In this document: piece after piece, positions 22,361 to 33,892 of the stretch
Position numbering within the stretch: position 1 is the stretch's first letter
Layout of the letters: each line of letters opens with the position of its first letter
DNA from: Toxotes chatareus
Lineage: Eukaryota > Chordata > Actinopteri > Toxotidae
Direction of reading: 5' to 3'
Assembly: GCA_016801885.1 (NCBI GenBank)
Contig: JAFBJY010000307.1
Span: 124,001-188,000 of the forward strand
Length of the DNA stretch: 64,000 bases
Notes under the pieces: model-generated
What the model saw: only the letters and a program-made list of their open reading frames with translations
The model's database searches: none
What the model was told of the DNA's origin: nothing
Program-made: the position numbers and the translations under genes

Positions 22361-22834
22361 GTTGCTTAAATTAATTTATTACTAAAATAAAGTAAAATTA
22401 ATTACCAATGTGCAAAACATACATTATATCAAGTGTTTATTATTTATATGGCTTGGCTAAACATTGATTATTATAGGAAATATGCTGTAAAAGAATTTAA
22501 TGGAGGCTGTGCACTGTGTAAAATGGCAACAAAGGTGACACATGATATATCCAATAAAAATGATGGTCATAGATGAGCTCTGGACTGACTTACAGCCAGG
22601 GGATGCACTGTAAAATATTACAACAGTGTAATGAACTCGTAAAAAATAAAAAGCAGATGTACTGTAAAGTGGAAGTTAGACTGCACTGTTAAAAACACAA
22701 CAACCAGGGTGACAACGTGGAAAACATCACAAGGGAAAGGACTGTCAGAAATATATGATGCAGTGTGAAAATGAAAACGACGAATGACAACATCAGCAGT
22801 AAAAGTACACAAGTAAGCCTGGCAGCGCTGTGAG

Positions 22835-23709
22835 GATTCTATTCTTTGATTTCTCCAGCGCATTCAACACCATTCAGCCTGTGCTTCTGAGGGACAAGCT
22901 GGTGCAGTCTGGAGTGGACTCACAGCTGGCAGAGTGGGTCCTGGACTACCTCACAAACAGGCCCCAGTTTGTGAGAGCTCGGGACTGTGTGTCTGACCCC
23001 CTGACCTGCAGTGTGGGTGTTCCCCAGGGCACGGTGCTTGCGCCCTTCCTCTTCACCCTCTACACTGCAGACTTCAGACACAACACGGACGGCTGTGTCC
23101 TGCTCAAATTCTCTGATGACTCTGCTATCGTCGGCCTGATCAGCGACGACGATGATGCAGAGTACAGAGTACAGAGGATGCAGAGACTTTGTGGACTGGT
23201 GTCGGCCAAACCACCTCCTCATCAACGCAGGGAAGACCAAGGAGATGGTGGTGGATTTCCGCAGACACCAGTCTGCCCCCTCACCGGTGAACATCCAGGG
23301 AATGGACATTGAGAGAGTGGACTCTTATAAGTACCTGGGTGTTCACCTAAACCACAAACTGGACTGGACTAACAACACAGACGCACTGTACAGGAAGGGG
23401 CAGAGCAGGCTTTACCTCCTGAGGAGACTGCTGTCTTTTGGTGTGCAGGGGACACTCCTAAAGACCTGCAATATCAATGTGCAACATTAATCTTCATCTC
23501 ATCTATGCCCATCTCATATTTATGTATGTACATACTACAGATCTTTCTTAGTTTAGTTCTTAGTTATTCTGTTATTGGAATAGTGCCTATTTAATCTTGT
23601 TCCGCCATATTGGCCTCTTACTTATATTTACTTACTGTACTGTACCCCTGCTGTTGCTGAATGCAATTTCCCCACTGAGGGACTAATAAAGGATTTCTTA
23701 TCTTATCTT
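22835..23709 (+). mobile_element. CR1/Rex-like LINE, 5'-truncated, RT pseudogene
   Basis: The RT motifs run in order: ILFFDFSSAFNTI (motif A aspartate), GVPQGTVLAPFLFTLYT (motif B) and KFSDDSAIVG (catalytic FxDD). A 1-nt frameshift near 23,175 moves the coding from the first frame (to 23312) into the second (23152-23490), which continues FVDWC...NHLLINAGKTKEMVVDFRR and SYKYLGVHLNHKLDW. The 3' end has aataaaggattt and a ttatc-repeat tail at 23,690-23,709, so this is a 5'-truncated retro-insertion. The same general family as the endonuclease fragment at 18770-19707, judged by motif style. Confidence 0.85.
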
Positions 23710-23892
23710 AAATGGACACTACTTTTGTTACATTTGTATTTTACTTTTTTCCGAACTTTTTGGGTGCCAGTCGGGTGACTCCTTTGCTTTCACTCAGGAT
23801 CAGCTGTTAGCTCTCACGCAGCACTGCTGTTCTCTATGCCGAGAAACTGGAGATTCCTGCGGATATACAGAGGAAAAGAAGATCCTGAGAGA

Positions 23893-25078
23893 TTCAAGAT
23901 TCAATACTTTATTGCCAAACGACTAAGTTGTTAGGGATTTGTTTGGTGAGGTCAGTGCAATTACAAAAACATTCTTACTGTCATAAATCATAAATAATAA
24001 AGACACACCCACTAACAGTAGCATGACAAAAGTAATGACAAAAGAACATATCTATAAGACCTAATAAAAGAAGTGCAAGTTCAAAATATAATAAAATAAC
24101 TACAATACTAAAAAAATAATAGTGCCAAGCCACAATAATCTATAAAACCTAATAAAAGAAGTGCAAATTCAAGTATTATAAAATGAAATAGCTAAGATAC
24201 TAAAATACTAATACTAACTCACAACAAAATAATAAAATAAAATATAAAACTAATAAAAACAAAACTAACTGGTTTAAAGTGCAAGTTCTAAAAGTATTAA
24301 GAAGGCGGACAGCACTGGGATATGTGCTGGTCTGGAATCTGGTTGTTCTAGTTCTAATGCTCCTCAAAGTTCAGAGAGTTAAAAAGACAGTTTGCTGGAT
24401 GGGATGGGTCTGTTAAAATCTTGAGTCCTTTTCTCTTTCATCTGGTCTCATAGATTTCAGACAAAGATGTCACCTCTTGTCCCATGATGCTGGCTGCTGT
24501 GCACACTACACCGTTCAGCTGCCTTTTCTCCTCTGCAGTCAGACTTCCAAACCAGTGATGCCAAAAGTTAAAATGCTCTCCACAGACGCTCAATAAAAAC
24601 ACATCACCCCTGGGCCCGACACCCCCACACTTTTTAGTTGTTTCAGAAAATAGAGTCTTTGGTGAACTTTCTTCAGGGTGGCATGGCTGTTGTTTGTCCA
24701 TTTTAAGTCCATGGAGACATTGATGCCACGAAATCTGTAGCTGTCCACCTGCTGCACTTGTGTATTGTTCATTAGTAGTGGCTGATGAGCCTCCCTCTGC
24801 TTACAGAAATCCACCACAAGTTCCTTAGTTTTGCTCACATTCAGTTTCAGGTTATTTACATTGCACCAATCCACTAATGTTACAGTCTCTTGTCTATAGT
24901 TTCATTGTTGTCAGTGATTAAGCCCACCAATGTGGTATCATCAGCAAATTTGAACAGTGTCACAGATTGACAATGAGAAATCCAGTCATTTGTGTACAGT
25001 GAAAACAGGAGGGGAGAGAGTACACAGCCCTGTGGGGCCCCATGCCAGTGGTCAAGGTATTCGATACCCTGCTGTTGA
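23893..25078 (-). mobile_element. CR1/Rex-like LINE fragment, 5'-truncated, RT pseudogene
   Basis: On the minus strand: GAPQGCVLSPLLFSLYTND (about 25,050-24,990), KFADDTTLVGLITDNNE (catalytic FADD, about 24,960-24,905), then after a frame change MDWCNVNNLKLNVSKTKELVVDF and YRFRGINVSMDLKWTNNSH. The 3' end on the minus strand reads ggcaataaagtattgaatcttgaatctctc (near 23,895-23,925), a typical LINE tail. Distinct in sequence from the neighbouring plus-strand LINE, so two separate insertions lie back to back. Confidence 0.8.
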
Positions 25079-25778
25079 CTTTGACCTCTTTTTTTTTTTT
25101 AACATATTTTCAAATGAACCTTTGCACTTTCTCTCTCTTATGTTTCACCCTCCACCTCTGCCTCACCTGCAGTCTCTCTCTCTCTCTCTCTGACAGTCAT
25201 GTGTTAGACACAAATACTTAGACACACACTGATTGCTGAAAATATTTCTTACCAATGTGTGTCATATATTTCGTCAGTTATCAGTCGAGCATGTCATTAA
25301 AACAACAAGTGACCATGGCAAATTCATTCAGCAGCCATAGTGGATTCCTGTTAAATCAGAGCATCAGCCTCATATTCTGGACTCCACTTTCCATGTAACT
25401 GAAACCCAGAGTAGTAAAAGTACAGAGGAGAGATGCACATCAGTATCAGCATGAACAGTAAAATCAGCTTGTTTTTGTAAAAGCTTCTTCTCTTGTTTCC
25501 TTTGTTTCCTACAACAGTATATTTTTTCAAGCATCATCTGTCATGTTCCTCCATTTCCCAGCTCCTCATCTGATGATATTCATTTGCTGGAAATACTTCT
25601 CAGTTACACAGTCTATGTTTCCTCTATTTTAGTAACAGTGACACATTTGACACAACTGATATAAGGTGTTCACTCCAGTGTTTTAAAAGATTCAGAGGAG
25701 AAAAAAAAAAAAAAATTCTCTTGTTTACCAACAACTTGTCTTTCTGTTTCATCTCATTTTTTTCCTGGTAACAACTGC

Positions 25779-25811
<33 letters not shown>

Positions 25812-26065
25812 CCAAATTAACAAACAAATCATCTGAACAAAACATCCCACAAAAAAAAACCTTCTAAACTAGACATTGACATGAGCTACCAGCATGTACT
25901 GACTTACTGAAAACCTTGGAGCTGATCTGGACTTTCCTGTGGTTTCCTCTTGTCCTTGTAACAGCAGTAGCTCCTCCCTTCCTTGTCAATAATTGTGCAG
26001 AAATATCTGAGTGCTTCTTTCTTCCTAAATCATGAGCAAGTCCTGTCCAGTCCAACTGTTTCTGC
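25079..26065. other. No gene seen; TG microsatellite
   Basis: Only simple sequence stands out: (CT)n at about 25,170-25,190, poly-A at 25,700-25,715 and (TG)15 at 25,781-25,810. Short open frames are not supported by any motif. Confidence 0.5.
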
Positions 26066-26781
26066 AAGTGCGGCGCGATTTGCTGAAAATGTGCAATTGC
26101 GATTATTGTGGACAATATTGCGATTACGATTACTATATTATAAATGAATGGTGTCATGAGTCCACTTGCTTGAATATCAAGGACAACACATAGAATAATG
26201 AGACACAAAAAAATACAAAACCTTAAAATTATAGACTGTTTGTTCCAAATAACTTAATATCAAAAATTAAAAAAAAAAAAAAAATTAAAATGTATCCGTG
26301 ATTGTACGTTGTGGTTCTTTCGGGCGGTTTTTAGTTTTATCTTTCATGTTACTTGGTTGGGCTTTTATTTGCATGCACTCGTCGAATTTTTCTCTGTGTT
26401 GTCTCAAATGTTGATAGAGATTGGTCGTATTACCTCGGGACGTAGCGACTTTTAGCTTTGCAGGTTTTACACAGCACGTCTTGCTGTTCAGGGTCGTCAT
26501 ACCTGACTCCAAAGTATCGTCCTACAACATAAGTAGCATTTTTTTTTCGCCACCAACTCTGCTTGTCCCTTGTGTTCCTCCTCAGCGTCCATGTCGGTCA
26601 CTACTGTTTGCTGAAAACCGGGTAATCACGTGACCATACCTGCGGCTGCCCACAGCGTGTGGATGTGGCGTCAATTACTCCACAATGGTTTACATTTAAT
26701 CGCAAATCGCAGACTTTTACGCGGTTACGTAATCGCACAGCGTGACATCACGATTGCGATTAGATTAATCGTGCAGCACTA
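26066..26781 (-). mobile_element. hAT element, internally deleted, with BED zinc-finger remnant
   Basis: The ends read AAGTGCGGCGCGATT (left) and, reverse-complemented, TAGTGCTGCACGATT (right). They are flanked by near-perfect 8-bp direct repeats GTTTCTGC (26058-26065) and GTTTTTGC (26782-26789), as expected for hAT. The minus-strand frame 26285-26512 reads CCVKPAKLKVATSRGNTTNLYQHLRQH, a BED-type finger in which the expected first C-x2-C pair is damaged. The transposase core is absent. The region around both ends repeats gattgcgatta-like words. Confidence 0.7.
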
Positions 26782-26868
26782 GTTTTTGCTCCTGTTTGAC
26801 TTCTGAACTTGTCTCTGGCTGTGTGTCCACTTACTGCAGCCTGTGACATCAGACTGTAGAATGTTGAT

Positions 26869-26967
26869 ACATCAAAGGCATCAAAGGACAAACGTCTTTG
26901 AGCACCCGGAAAAGCGCTATATAAATTTGATGTATTATTATTATTATTATTATTAAACACGCCACAC

Positions 26968-27007
<40 letters not shown>

Positions 27008-27249
27008 ACTCACACACACACACACACATACATAGATGTTGCTTATTATTATTAAGAGTTACCTCATATGCTAAAAATGCAGAGTGTTTTACCACCAGAG
27101 CTGAAGTGAAATCAAGTTTCCTCAATGTCAAACTCAGCACATGTACCAATGATTTTCAGCAAGGTTTAACTGACACTACATCAATTCATGACACTCCATG
27201 CCATCAACATGAGCAGAGATGGAAACATCAAAGGCATCAAAGGACAAAC
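26869..27249. repeat. 25-bp direct repeats bracketing a LINE/SINE tail and a CA microsatellite
   Basis: acatcaaaggcatcaaagg (start of the 25-bp word) occurs identically at 26869-26893 and 27225-27249. Between them: a generic retroelement 3' tail (aaaagcgctatataaattt, about 26,912-26,935), (ATT)n at 26,937-26,954 and (CA)n at 26,962-27,027. A long target-site duplication or a local duplication; the cause is unclear. Confidence 0.5.
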
Positions 27250-27294
27250 ACACACACACATACTGGTACTTATATCTTTGTGAGGACACTTGCT

Positions 27295-27372
27295 GACATA
27301 ATGCATTCCCTAGCCCTTACCCTAACTCTAACCAAAACCCAATTCTAACCCTGAAACCAAGTCTTAACCCTC
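27295..27372. repeat. Degenerate CCCTAA-like repeat
   Basis: ccctagcccttaccctaac and several later (t)aaccctg/aaccctc words resemble interspersed fish repeats containing telomere-like (CCCTAA)n. Too degenerate to be a true interstitial telomere. No gene seen from 27,373 to 28,268. Confidence 0.4.
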
Positions 27373-28268
27373 AAACAGCAACATGAACACAGATGGAAAC
27401 ACTGCAGAGCTGCTTTGGATGGTTTAACAGGTAGAGATCATCAGATAATGGAATGACCTGATACCTTCATCTGTTTCCATAAACACATGGAGGAAATCTC
27501 CCAAACACAAACTTAACCACAATGTGATTCACAGTTAACAAACACACTTGCATGTAAACTCTCACACCAGCATAAAAATAAGTCATTGTTTTAGGATCTG
27601 AAGAAGAAGATCCAGGATGAAGGAGATCAGGAGACAGGAGCCCCACAACAGAAGAGAGAGAAATAAAAGAAATACAATTAAAACACAAACTTACAAACAG
27701 ATGAAGAATCACCTTAAAGTCATTGTAGTAAACAAAGTTTTGTTTCTGGACCCAGACTGAGAAAATACCAGTAACTGAAAATAATGATGAAATAATGTTG
27801 GAGGAAAAAAATGCTTCCTCCTTCCATCCAGCCTGGTTATTTTACAGCTTCTACTCCCAGAACATGATGATATAGTGTCAGCTTTAACTTTCACCATCAG
27901 CTTCCTACTTGATTCAGGTGACAGGTGTAACTGTTATCTCAGTGTGATGCAGAGAAGAGACCAACATACAGCAGGACTCTGTGGATTTAAGGTCTAACAG
28001 CACAAGATAAGTTGAACGAGATCTAAAAGAAACATGAGTCAAAATGATTCTCTGTGCAGCAGCTGATCTGTTGCAGAAACAAGTGAATATCACTCCTCAC
28101 TTTCAATAAAGAAGTGAAGACAGAAAATAATGTCTACTGCAAAGTCACAGGAAAACCAGAGTGTGAGGAAAGAGCACATTACTGTATTGATGAAAAAACA
28201 AAGATCTGATGAACAAAAACTCTTCTCAAAGTTGGAATGTAGGTGGTGCAAAGCACAGAGAGCAGAGA

Positions 28269-28353
28269 GAGATGAAGAACCCTCTGAAACCAGTCCTGGA
28301 GTCCTTGAAGGAGGACTTATTATGGACTGACAGGAGACAGAAAGACACTTTAC
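28269..28353 (+). repeat. 85-bp segment duplicated at 51407-51491
   Basis: The two copies, starting gagagatgaagaaccctctg and ending gacactttacact, differ at only about two positions although the flanks are unrelated. In one frame it reads MKNPLKPVLESLKEDLLW, but no homology is recognised. Possibly a retrotransposed or transposon-carried fragment. Confidence 0.6.
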
Positions 28354-28359
28354 ACTTTA

Positions 28360-29434
28360 CCGCAGCTATCGGCATCGGTCTTTTTTTTTTTTTAATCCGA
28401 CGGCCGATGAGAGATCGATTTTAAAACTAGGTTATTTTGGCTCTGTCTGCAGTCAAGACTCTGTCTCCAGCATTGTCCCGCCCACAGCACCATCTGATTG
28501 GTTACAAGCAGAGTTGATTGGCACAGGAACAGCCATTCAGCAGTGAAAGCTGTGCATGCACAGTGCTCACGCACGGCGGAGAGAAGTTCTGGCGAGTGGA
28601 GAAGCTCCGGAGCGCAGATGTGTCACAACTACTACTAACGTTACTGTGAGGCCTAATAACGTTTATATAAACAGAGCAGCAGCTCTGCTCGCTCGCAGTC
28701 CCTCCAGACGTGTCTGTTAATCACTGGAAAAAGGCTGCTGATAATATCGATATGGAAATAGTCCGTGATAGTAGAAGTATGTGTATGTGAGTGAGAGAGA
28801 GAGTAAAAACCTAACGAACTCAATTCAGTTCTATTGCAGGGAAGCACGTAGAAGTGAAGGCTGATTAGCTTTAGCATAACGTTAGCTCACCGGTCCGCTT
28901 TCTCCTCCACTGGCTCCAGACGCTCAGCAGACTGTAGCAATGGGCAGGATGTGTGTTATGGTAGAGAACAGTGTGTGTTTGTGTGGAAGCTACATGAGAA
29001 ACTCTACAACTCAGGACTACTAATGTTTATTGTGGCTGCATCATAAAGCCTATATGAACTGCATGGTGTTCAGGGCTCAATAGTCTCTCCTATTGCTATT
29101 GTACTATGTTTTCAGCTATAGTAACATTAATCATTAGTAGCCTAATGTAGCAGCTTAGTTTTTGAATGACAGGGTCCACATGTTGTTAAAATATAACATT
29201 TACATAATAAAATCAACTACAGGCTTCACACATGCTGTAATGAATTAAGCATGATGAGTTGAACATATGTAAACATGTGGCCCCACTTTTAACTCTCTCT
29301 CTTTTTTCAAACCCTCATTGCAGATGAATAGATTTCAGTGAAGTCTGCAATTTGTGAGAGCAAGAGAAGCCGTCTCACTGGAGAGCACGCTGAACAACTC
29401 TGCTTTTTGCACCACAATCTGAAAATTTAATTTT
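28360..29434 (+). mobile_element. Second hAT-like remnant: 5' end and C-terminal exon
   Basis: 29346-29434 reads SAICESKRSRLTGEHAEQL and CFLHHNLKI then a stop (TAA), the dimerisation-domain end of a ZBED/hAT transposase, preceded by a cag acceptor-like word at 29,320. 28361-28420 contains atcggcatcggt and a gccgatgag inverted segment typical of the ends of such elements. The catalytic part is missing. Boundaries and the link between the two parts are inferred. Confidence 0.45.
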
Positions 29435-29608
29435 AATTTATTTACTTTATAAAACTTCAGGAACCTATTTATTTATTTATTTATTTAAATTTTCAGTTAG
29501 CTTTATAAGAGATGCTACCGACCCTGGGAACGCCCCTGAACTTTTTGTTAGAATTTTAAAACTAAGATGTCTGTTGTCTAAGATAAAAAAAAAAAAAAAA
29601 AAAAACCT

Positions 29609-30576
29609 TTAACAGCTGCGAGCAATCTGACAGATGACATCCGATCCTCTGAAGTGACTGAGTGCTTGTGGTCTCCCAAACATGAACGGATTCACATCAG
29701 GCACATCACAGTTACGGCGAGTCTTGACAAGTAACTCCATTGATGCCAGCATTTCAGGTGTGACGTCATACCCATGCTTGTTGAAGAGGTGTTCCCCTAA
29801 TTTCAGTATGGTCTTTTCTTTGCGGACGGCATTTATTATGTCATCTTTATTCATGCCAGGCACCAGTTTCCAAAATTGAGCATTCACACTGTCTGGGCAT
29901 GGCTGAGCATATGCACAAAGGGCCTGGATTCTAGTTCTTCCTGGCTTTAAAGCTTTGACTTTCTTCTGTAGTTGACATCTCTGCATGTCCCTCCATAGTG
30001 ATTTCTTCTTGAGGTAAGCCTCACAGTTCACACAGTGCATGTAATCACTGGCTTTTACAGGGTTCTTGGATTGTTGACAGGGTATTACCAGTCCTTTTCC
30101 ATCTTTAATCACCTGATTATTGTGGGAACGGTTTCCTCTATTTCTCAATTAAACCAAACTGTATTCTTCGCTCCTTAGATCCCTTAGGAAATATAATTGC
30201 TGTTACCACTTCTGGTTTATCTTTGTGTTTTGATTCCAAATGGCGTGCCATTTTGCTGAATGGCTTAGAGTAAAGAAATAGCGTCATGACCATCCCATCC
30301 GAACTATGAGGTGAAGACAATTCTCCAGCATGATTTCCAGACAGGGAACTAGAACATGTTAAACGTCTTCTCTTGTGAGTGGACACTTAATGCCTGGGAG
30401 TTATCCAGAGATGTTTTCTGTACCTTTTTCTTCTTACCCCTGTACTGTTTGCCATCTGCTGAACTGCCGCCTTCAGCTGAACTGTCACTTTCTGTTTCCT
30501 CCACAGATTGAGGAACATACTCATCTTCGCTGATATCAGAACTTGACAGAGAGTCTTCTGTCGTGCATCCTTCCAT
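29609..30576 (-). pseudogene. Degraded zinc-knuckle gene of a fish multicopy family
   Basis: Three minus-strand frames follow one another: 30349-30576 (acidic Ser/Glu-rich N-terminus), 30138-30386 (KPFSKMARHLESKHKDK and FPKGSKERRIQFGLI) and 29609-30148 (YMHCVNCEAYLKKKSLWRDMQRC, TRIQALCAYAQP, then LGEHLFNKHGYD). They read as one protein broken by two frameshifts near 30.37 and 30.14 kb. I recall a large teleost family with this KMARHLE plus C-x2-C...H-x4-C layout but cannot name a function. Here the first finger has lost its cysteines (LFLYSKPF) and the second has D instead of H (LWRDMQRC), so metal binding should be lost. A recombinase-like C-terminal domain expected by some relatives is not present. 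Confidence 0.6.
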
Positions 30577-30599
30577 TTGCGTGTTCGGCTAGAAAAAAG

Positions 30600-31525
30600 C
30601 TAAGAGTTAGATTTTTTAAGTCTTCATTCTTAAGTATTTTGTAAAAAGTGTTTTATGATCAGAATTGTTAAGTAAAAGCAACAGATGAAAATTTTTGGAA
30701 GACATTTTTCATGCTTGACTCCAGTGAAACATTCACCGTGTGCATACTTTGCACACCATTAATTGCCATGCACTCAACTACTGTATATAGTTTAGTATAA
30801 CCAGTAGCAGCACTAAAGCTTGTAGTATTAGCTGGAATTGGGATTGAAAATACCAGCCTTGTGGTTGTGTGCACTTCCATTCATTTCCAATTAAAGTTTT
30901 TAAACAGCTTAATACTGCAGTATGAGGTAGACAAAGGCTGAATAAAAGTATGTGCCAATAAAGCCCTTAACATTTTCACATTCTGGTAACATACAGAAAT
31001 GGAATAAGTTTAAGTAATACAACTAAAATCCTCTATGCCCTCTAAAATGTTAATCTTCTCCTCTGCAAATTAGTGCGGTCCCATTTGCACTCCACGTGCA
31101 GCAGGAGGACACAGAGAGAAACTCAGGGTTTGCTGAAGAAAACCTAGCATTGCAGGTTACTTTCACAGAGAAAATTATCATATTAAAGTCAGCTCAGTTT
31201 CTGGGACAGATGAGTCTCTCTCATCTCAGGGTTAACATACTGAGGATTTTCTATGAACCCCCCTTTCTGAAACAGTGCAGGTCAGCACCACATTGGAGGT
31301 AGTGCCAGCAGTGTAGCTGCAAATGACAGAATTCCAACTAATGCAATTACTGTAATGGTATTGTTCAATGCAAGTTACACATTTGTCAAGATGGCGAAAA
31401 TGTTGCTGTTATTTTGTATTCACTGTGCTCTCTGTGCAGGAAAATTGTGGTGTTTTACAATTACACTGTGATGGAGTGGGTTCAAGGATAAAGGTACTGT
31501 CACTGGGGTACTGGTCTACTTCCTG
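30600..31525. other. No gene seen
   Basis: AT-rich intergenic sequence; open frames at 30668-30880 and 31096-31302 lack recognisable motifs or splice context. Confidence 0.4.
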
Positions 31526-31537
31526 AAAAACAAGCAT

Positions 31538-31736
31538 GTCATGTCATCATCTGCCGCTTATCTGGGTCCAGGCCCAGGTCGCGGGGGCAGCCCGCCCAAT
31601 TCACAATGCACCGAAGGCCTGTGGCACCTCCACAGGTGGTGAGCCCATGGGAGGTGGTGCCCCCCAGAGTGGGATTCAAACCCACGACCCTGAGAGGTTG
31701 AGTCTCATGCTCTACCAACTGAGCTAACCAGGCGGC
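31538..31736 (-). mobile_element. tRNA-Lys-derived SINE
   Basis: On the minus strand the head reads TGGTTAGCTCAGTTGGTAGA (A box), then GCATGAGACTC, and a GGTTTGAATCC B box, close to tRNA-Lys(CTT). The anticodon loop is altered. A tRNA-unrelated body with GGACCCAGATAAGCGGCAG and an ATGAC-type tail follow. Perfect 12-bp target-site duplications (aaaaacaagcat) flank it at 31526-31537 and 31737-31748, so both ends are exact. The head keeps a readable internal Pol III promoter. Confidence 0.88.
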
Positions 31737-31748
31737 AAAAACAAGCAT

Positions 31749-33179
31749 CAAAAAGTATTTTTTTCTAACAGTGACAGTATCTGAAGAGCACTCGAAATGA
31801 AAAACAATACAGATCTGCAAAGACTGGGATTGTGGAGTTGCATGCAACAGTATCACACTTGTTCCTTTGACTGTTGCCCCACTGAAAAAGAGGGTCATAA
31901 ATCAGAGGAAGCTCCAGTATTTCAACTGTTAATGTTCATTGCTGGTGTTCAAGTAAAACATCAGGGTGTGCATGCTCACACATGCAGTCATTATAAGCAC
32001 ACAAGTCCCTGTGAAATAGAATTTTGTGGAAGTGTGAAATGCCATTTCACAAGAGGGTTTTTATTTCTTTTTTCCTTAAATTTCCAAATGAAGCTCATTT
32101 TGAACACTGAGTAATTCACAGTGGGACTTTGTGTCCTCTTTGCTTCTTAAAGGCAGAAACAATATTGTCAACAATATTGTAATGTGAGAACTCACATCTG
32201 TTCAGTTAATGTGGTACTTTAGGCAACACTTCAGTGTCTCTACTTTACCTGTTAACCCTTGTGTTCACAGCCATGTTAACAATAAATATGCTGCTAACTT
32301 TGAACAAGTATTTATTGGTCACTCTTTAAATAGTTTGACAGCAACATGAATTTCCCTGTTTTATAAAAGCTAATTATTTTCTCACTGAAGCAATAATTGT
32401 GTGTTTATTCAATAAGAGTATCTGTGTTTGTTGAAGGTAGAAACACATGGCACTGATGGAAGAATCTCGTTGTTAGCCTCATATGAATATCATAATTAGG
32501 TGAAGAAGAAGATCCCAACTGGCAGAAATCTTGTCTAAATTTGTAAAGTCAACAACGGTAGTTTCAAGTTGGGAAAATTCAAATATCCCTTCCATTATCT
32601 TGCCTTGATAATTTGTGTTTTCTCAATATTTGTGTTTCACTTGTTACACAGTTCACTTGTTTCCTCATGCTTCTACTTAGTTCCTGTTCATGTTTTACTG
32701 GCAACAGGAATTGTCATGTTTTATACTTTGATGTACTCGTCCTAGCAGGTTGATCAGATCCATTTAAACACTAGGACAGAAAAGCACCTTGATTATTCTA
32801 CATTGTGAAGCTTGTCTGAAGTCACAGTGACAGGGAGGCCCAGCCCCATTATGGTCTATCTGCACACGTCTGCCTTCATTCCAGATACAAATATGAAACT
32901 GGTGGAAACAGTAAGTGACATTTATCCACATTAATGTGAAGCCTGAACATCTGTGTTGAAGACATCACTGTTGAAATGGAGAATTTAGTTCCATTGGAGC
33001 TCAGCTGATTCAACTGATCAATAATCAATAATAATGAAAACATCAAACAGCAGCAGAGTGTGTGTGTGTTCACACTGGGAGTCACGAGGTTTCATGTCTT
33101 AATAACACTTCAGCATGTGAACTTCAGTCTGAATGAGACTCAGTCCAACCTGTCACACTGCATATTTGGATAATGAAGA

Positions 33180-33180
<1 letters not shown>
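31749..33180. other. No gene seen
   Basis: Intergenic AT-rich sequence without recognisable elements; short frames (for example 31797-32114) look like chance. Confidence 0.4.

Positions 33181-33228
<48 letters not shown>
33181..33228. repeat. (AC)24 microsatellite
   Basis: Uninterrupted AC dinucleotides just upstream of the presumed 5' exon of NLR copy B. Confidence 0.95.
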
Positions 33229-33230
<2 letters not shown>

Positions 33231-33244
33231 CTCTGGGCAAAGCC

Positions 33245-33526
33245 TTGGAGTTTACTTTCACTTTGACCAAACTTTGTGGCGCAGATGATTTTCTCTATCT
33301 GAAGGTAAATGTCAGCAGTTTTAATGATTTACTCATCAACACTCCCTGTTGTTACCTGGGATTTCTGATGTTTGACATATTGTGTTTTTGTTTATTTTTG
33401 TGTGTCAGTTAAATCGCTCAGACACGTATAAGAACCTGAGGAAAAGAAGCTTGAACTGAAGAACTGAGTCTTTCCGACACTGACAGCAGAGAGCTGCAGA
33501 GGGATAAAGTTCATGGAGAAAACTGA
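33245..33526 (+). promoter_or_regulatory. 5' noncoding exons/promoter segment of NLR copy B
   Basis: 33245-33304 (ending tctgaag|gtaaatg, donor at 33305) is the counterpart of 22194-22255 near copy A. A second exon-like stretch ends aaaactga|gtaagtg at 33526, with a consensus donor and an ATG at 33513 that would open a short upstream frame. The first segment is partly repeated at 34228-34330 (again tctgaag|gtaaatg). Which is used is unknown. Confidence 0.45.
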
Positions 33527-33784
33527 GTAAGTGGAGCTCTTGATTGGTTTGATTTGTCTTCATTAAAGGGACATAGTTTTTTCTAGTTTGTGGAAAATGT
33601 TGAAAGTGACGTCTCTAGTTCTTCTGGTTATTTTAGCTGGAGAAACTGGTTTATTACCAGTGTTTTATAGTTGGATGGAGTTTGTTTAAATCGGGAGGAG
33701 GTTTGAAACAGTCGTCGTCTCAAACTGAAATATCAGCTTGGAAACTTTAGAAGAGTAAAGATGGCCGTCTGTTCATGACATTCA

Positions 33785-33804
33785 TGTGTGTGTGTGTTTG
33801 AGTG

Positions 33805-33891
<87 letters not shown>
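33785..33891. repeat. (TG)n microsatellite, interrupted
   Basis: About 105 bp of TG dinucleotides with a few tttg, ag and ta interruptions, in the 5' intron of NLR copy B. Confidence 0.95.

Positions 33892-33892
<1 letters not shown>

Noticed and set aside
27295..27372. Interstitial telomere
   Set aside because: Only degenerate CCCTAA-like words; resembles a common interspersed fish repeat.
31661..31736. A functional tRNA-Lys gene on the minus strand
   Set aside because: The anticodon region is changed, a SINE body follows and 12-bp target duplications flank it; it is a SINE head.
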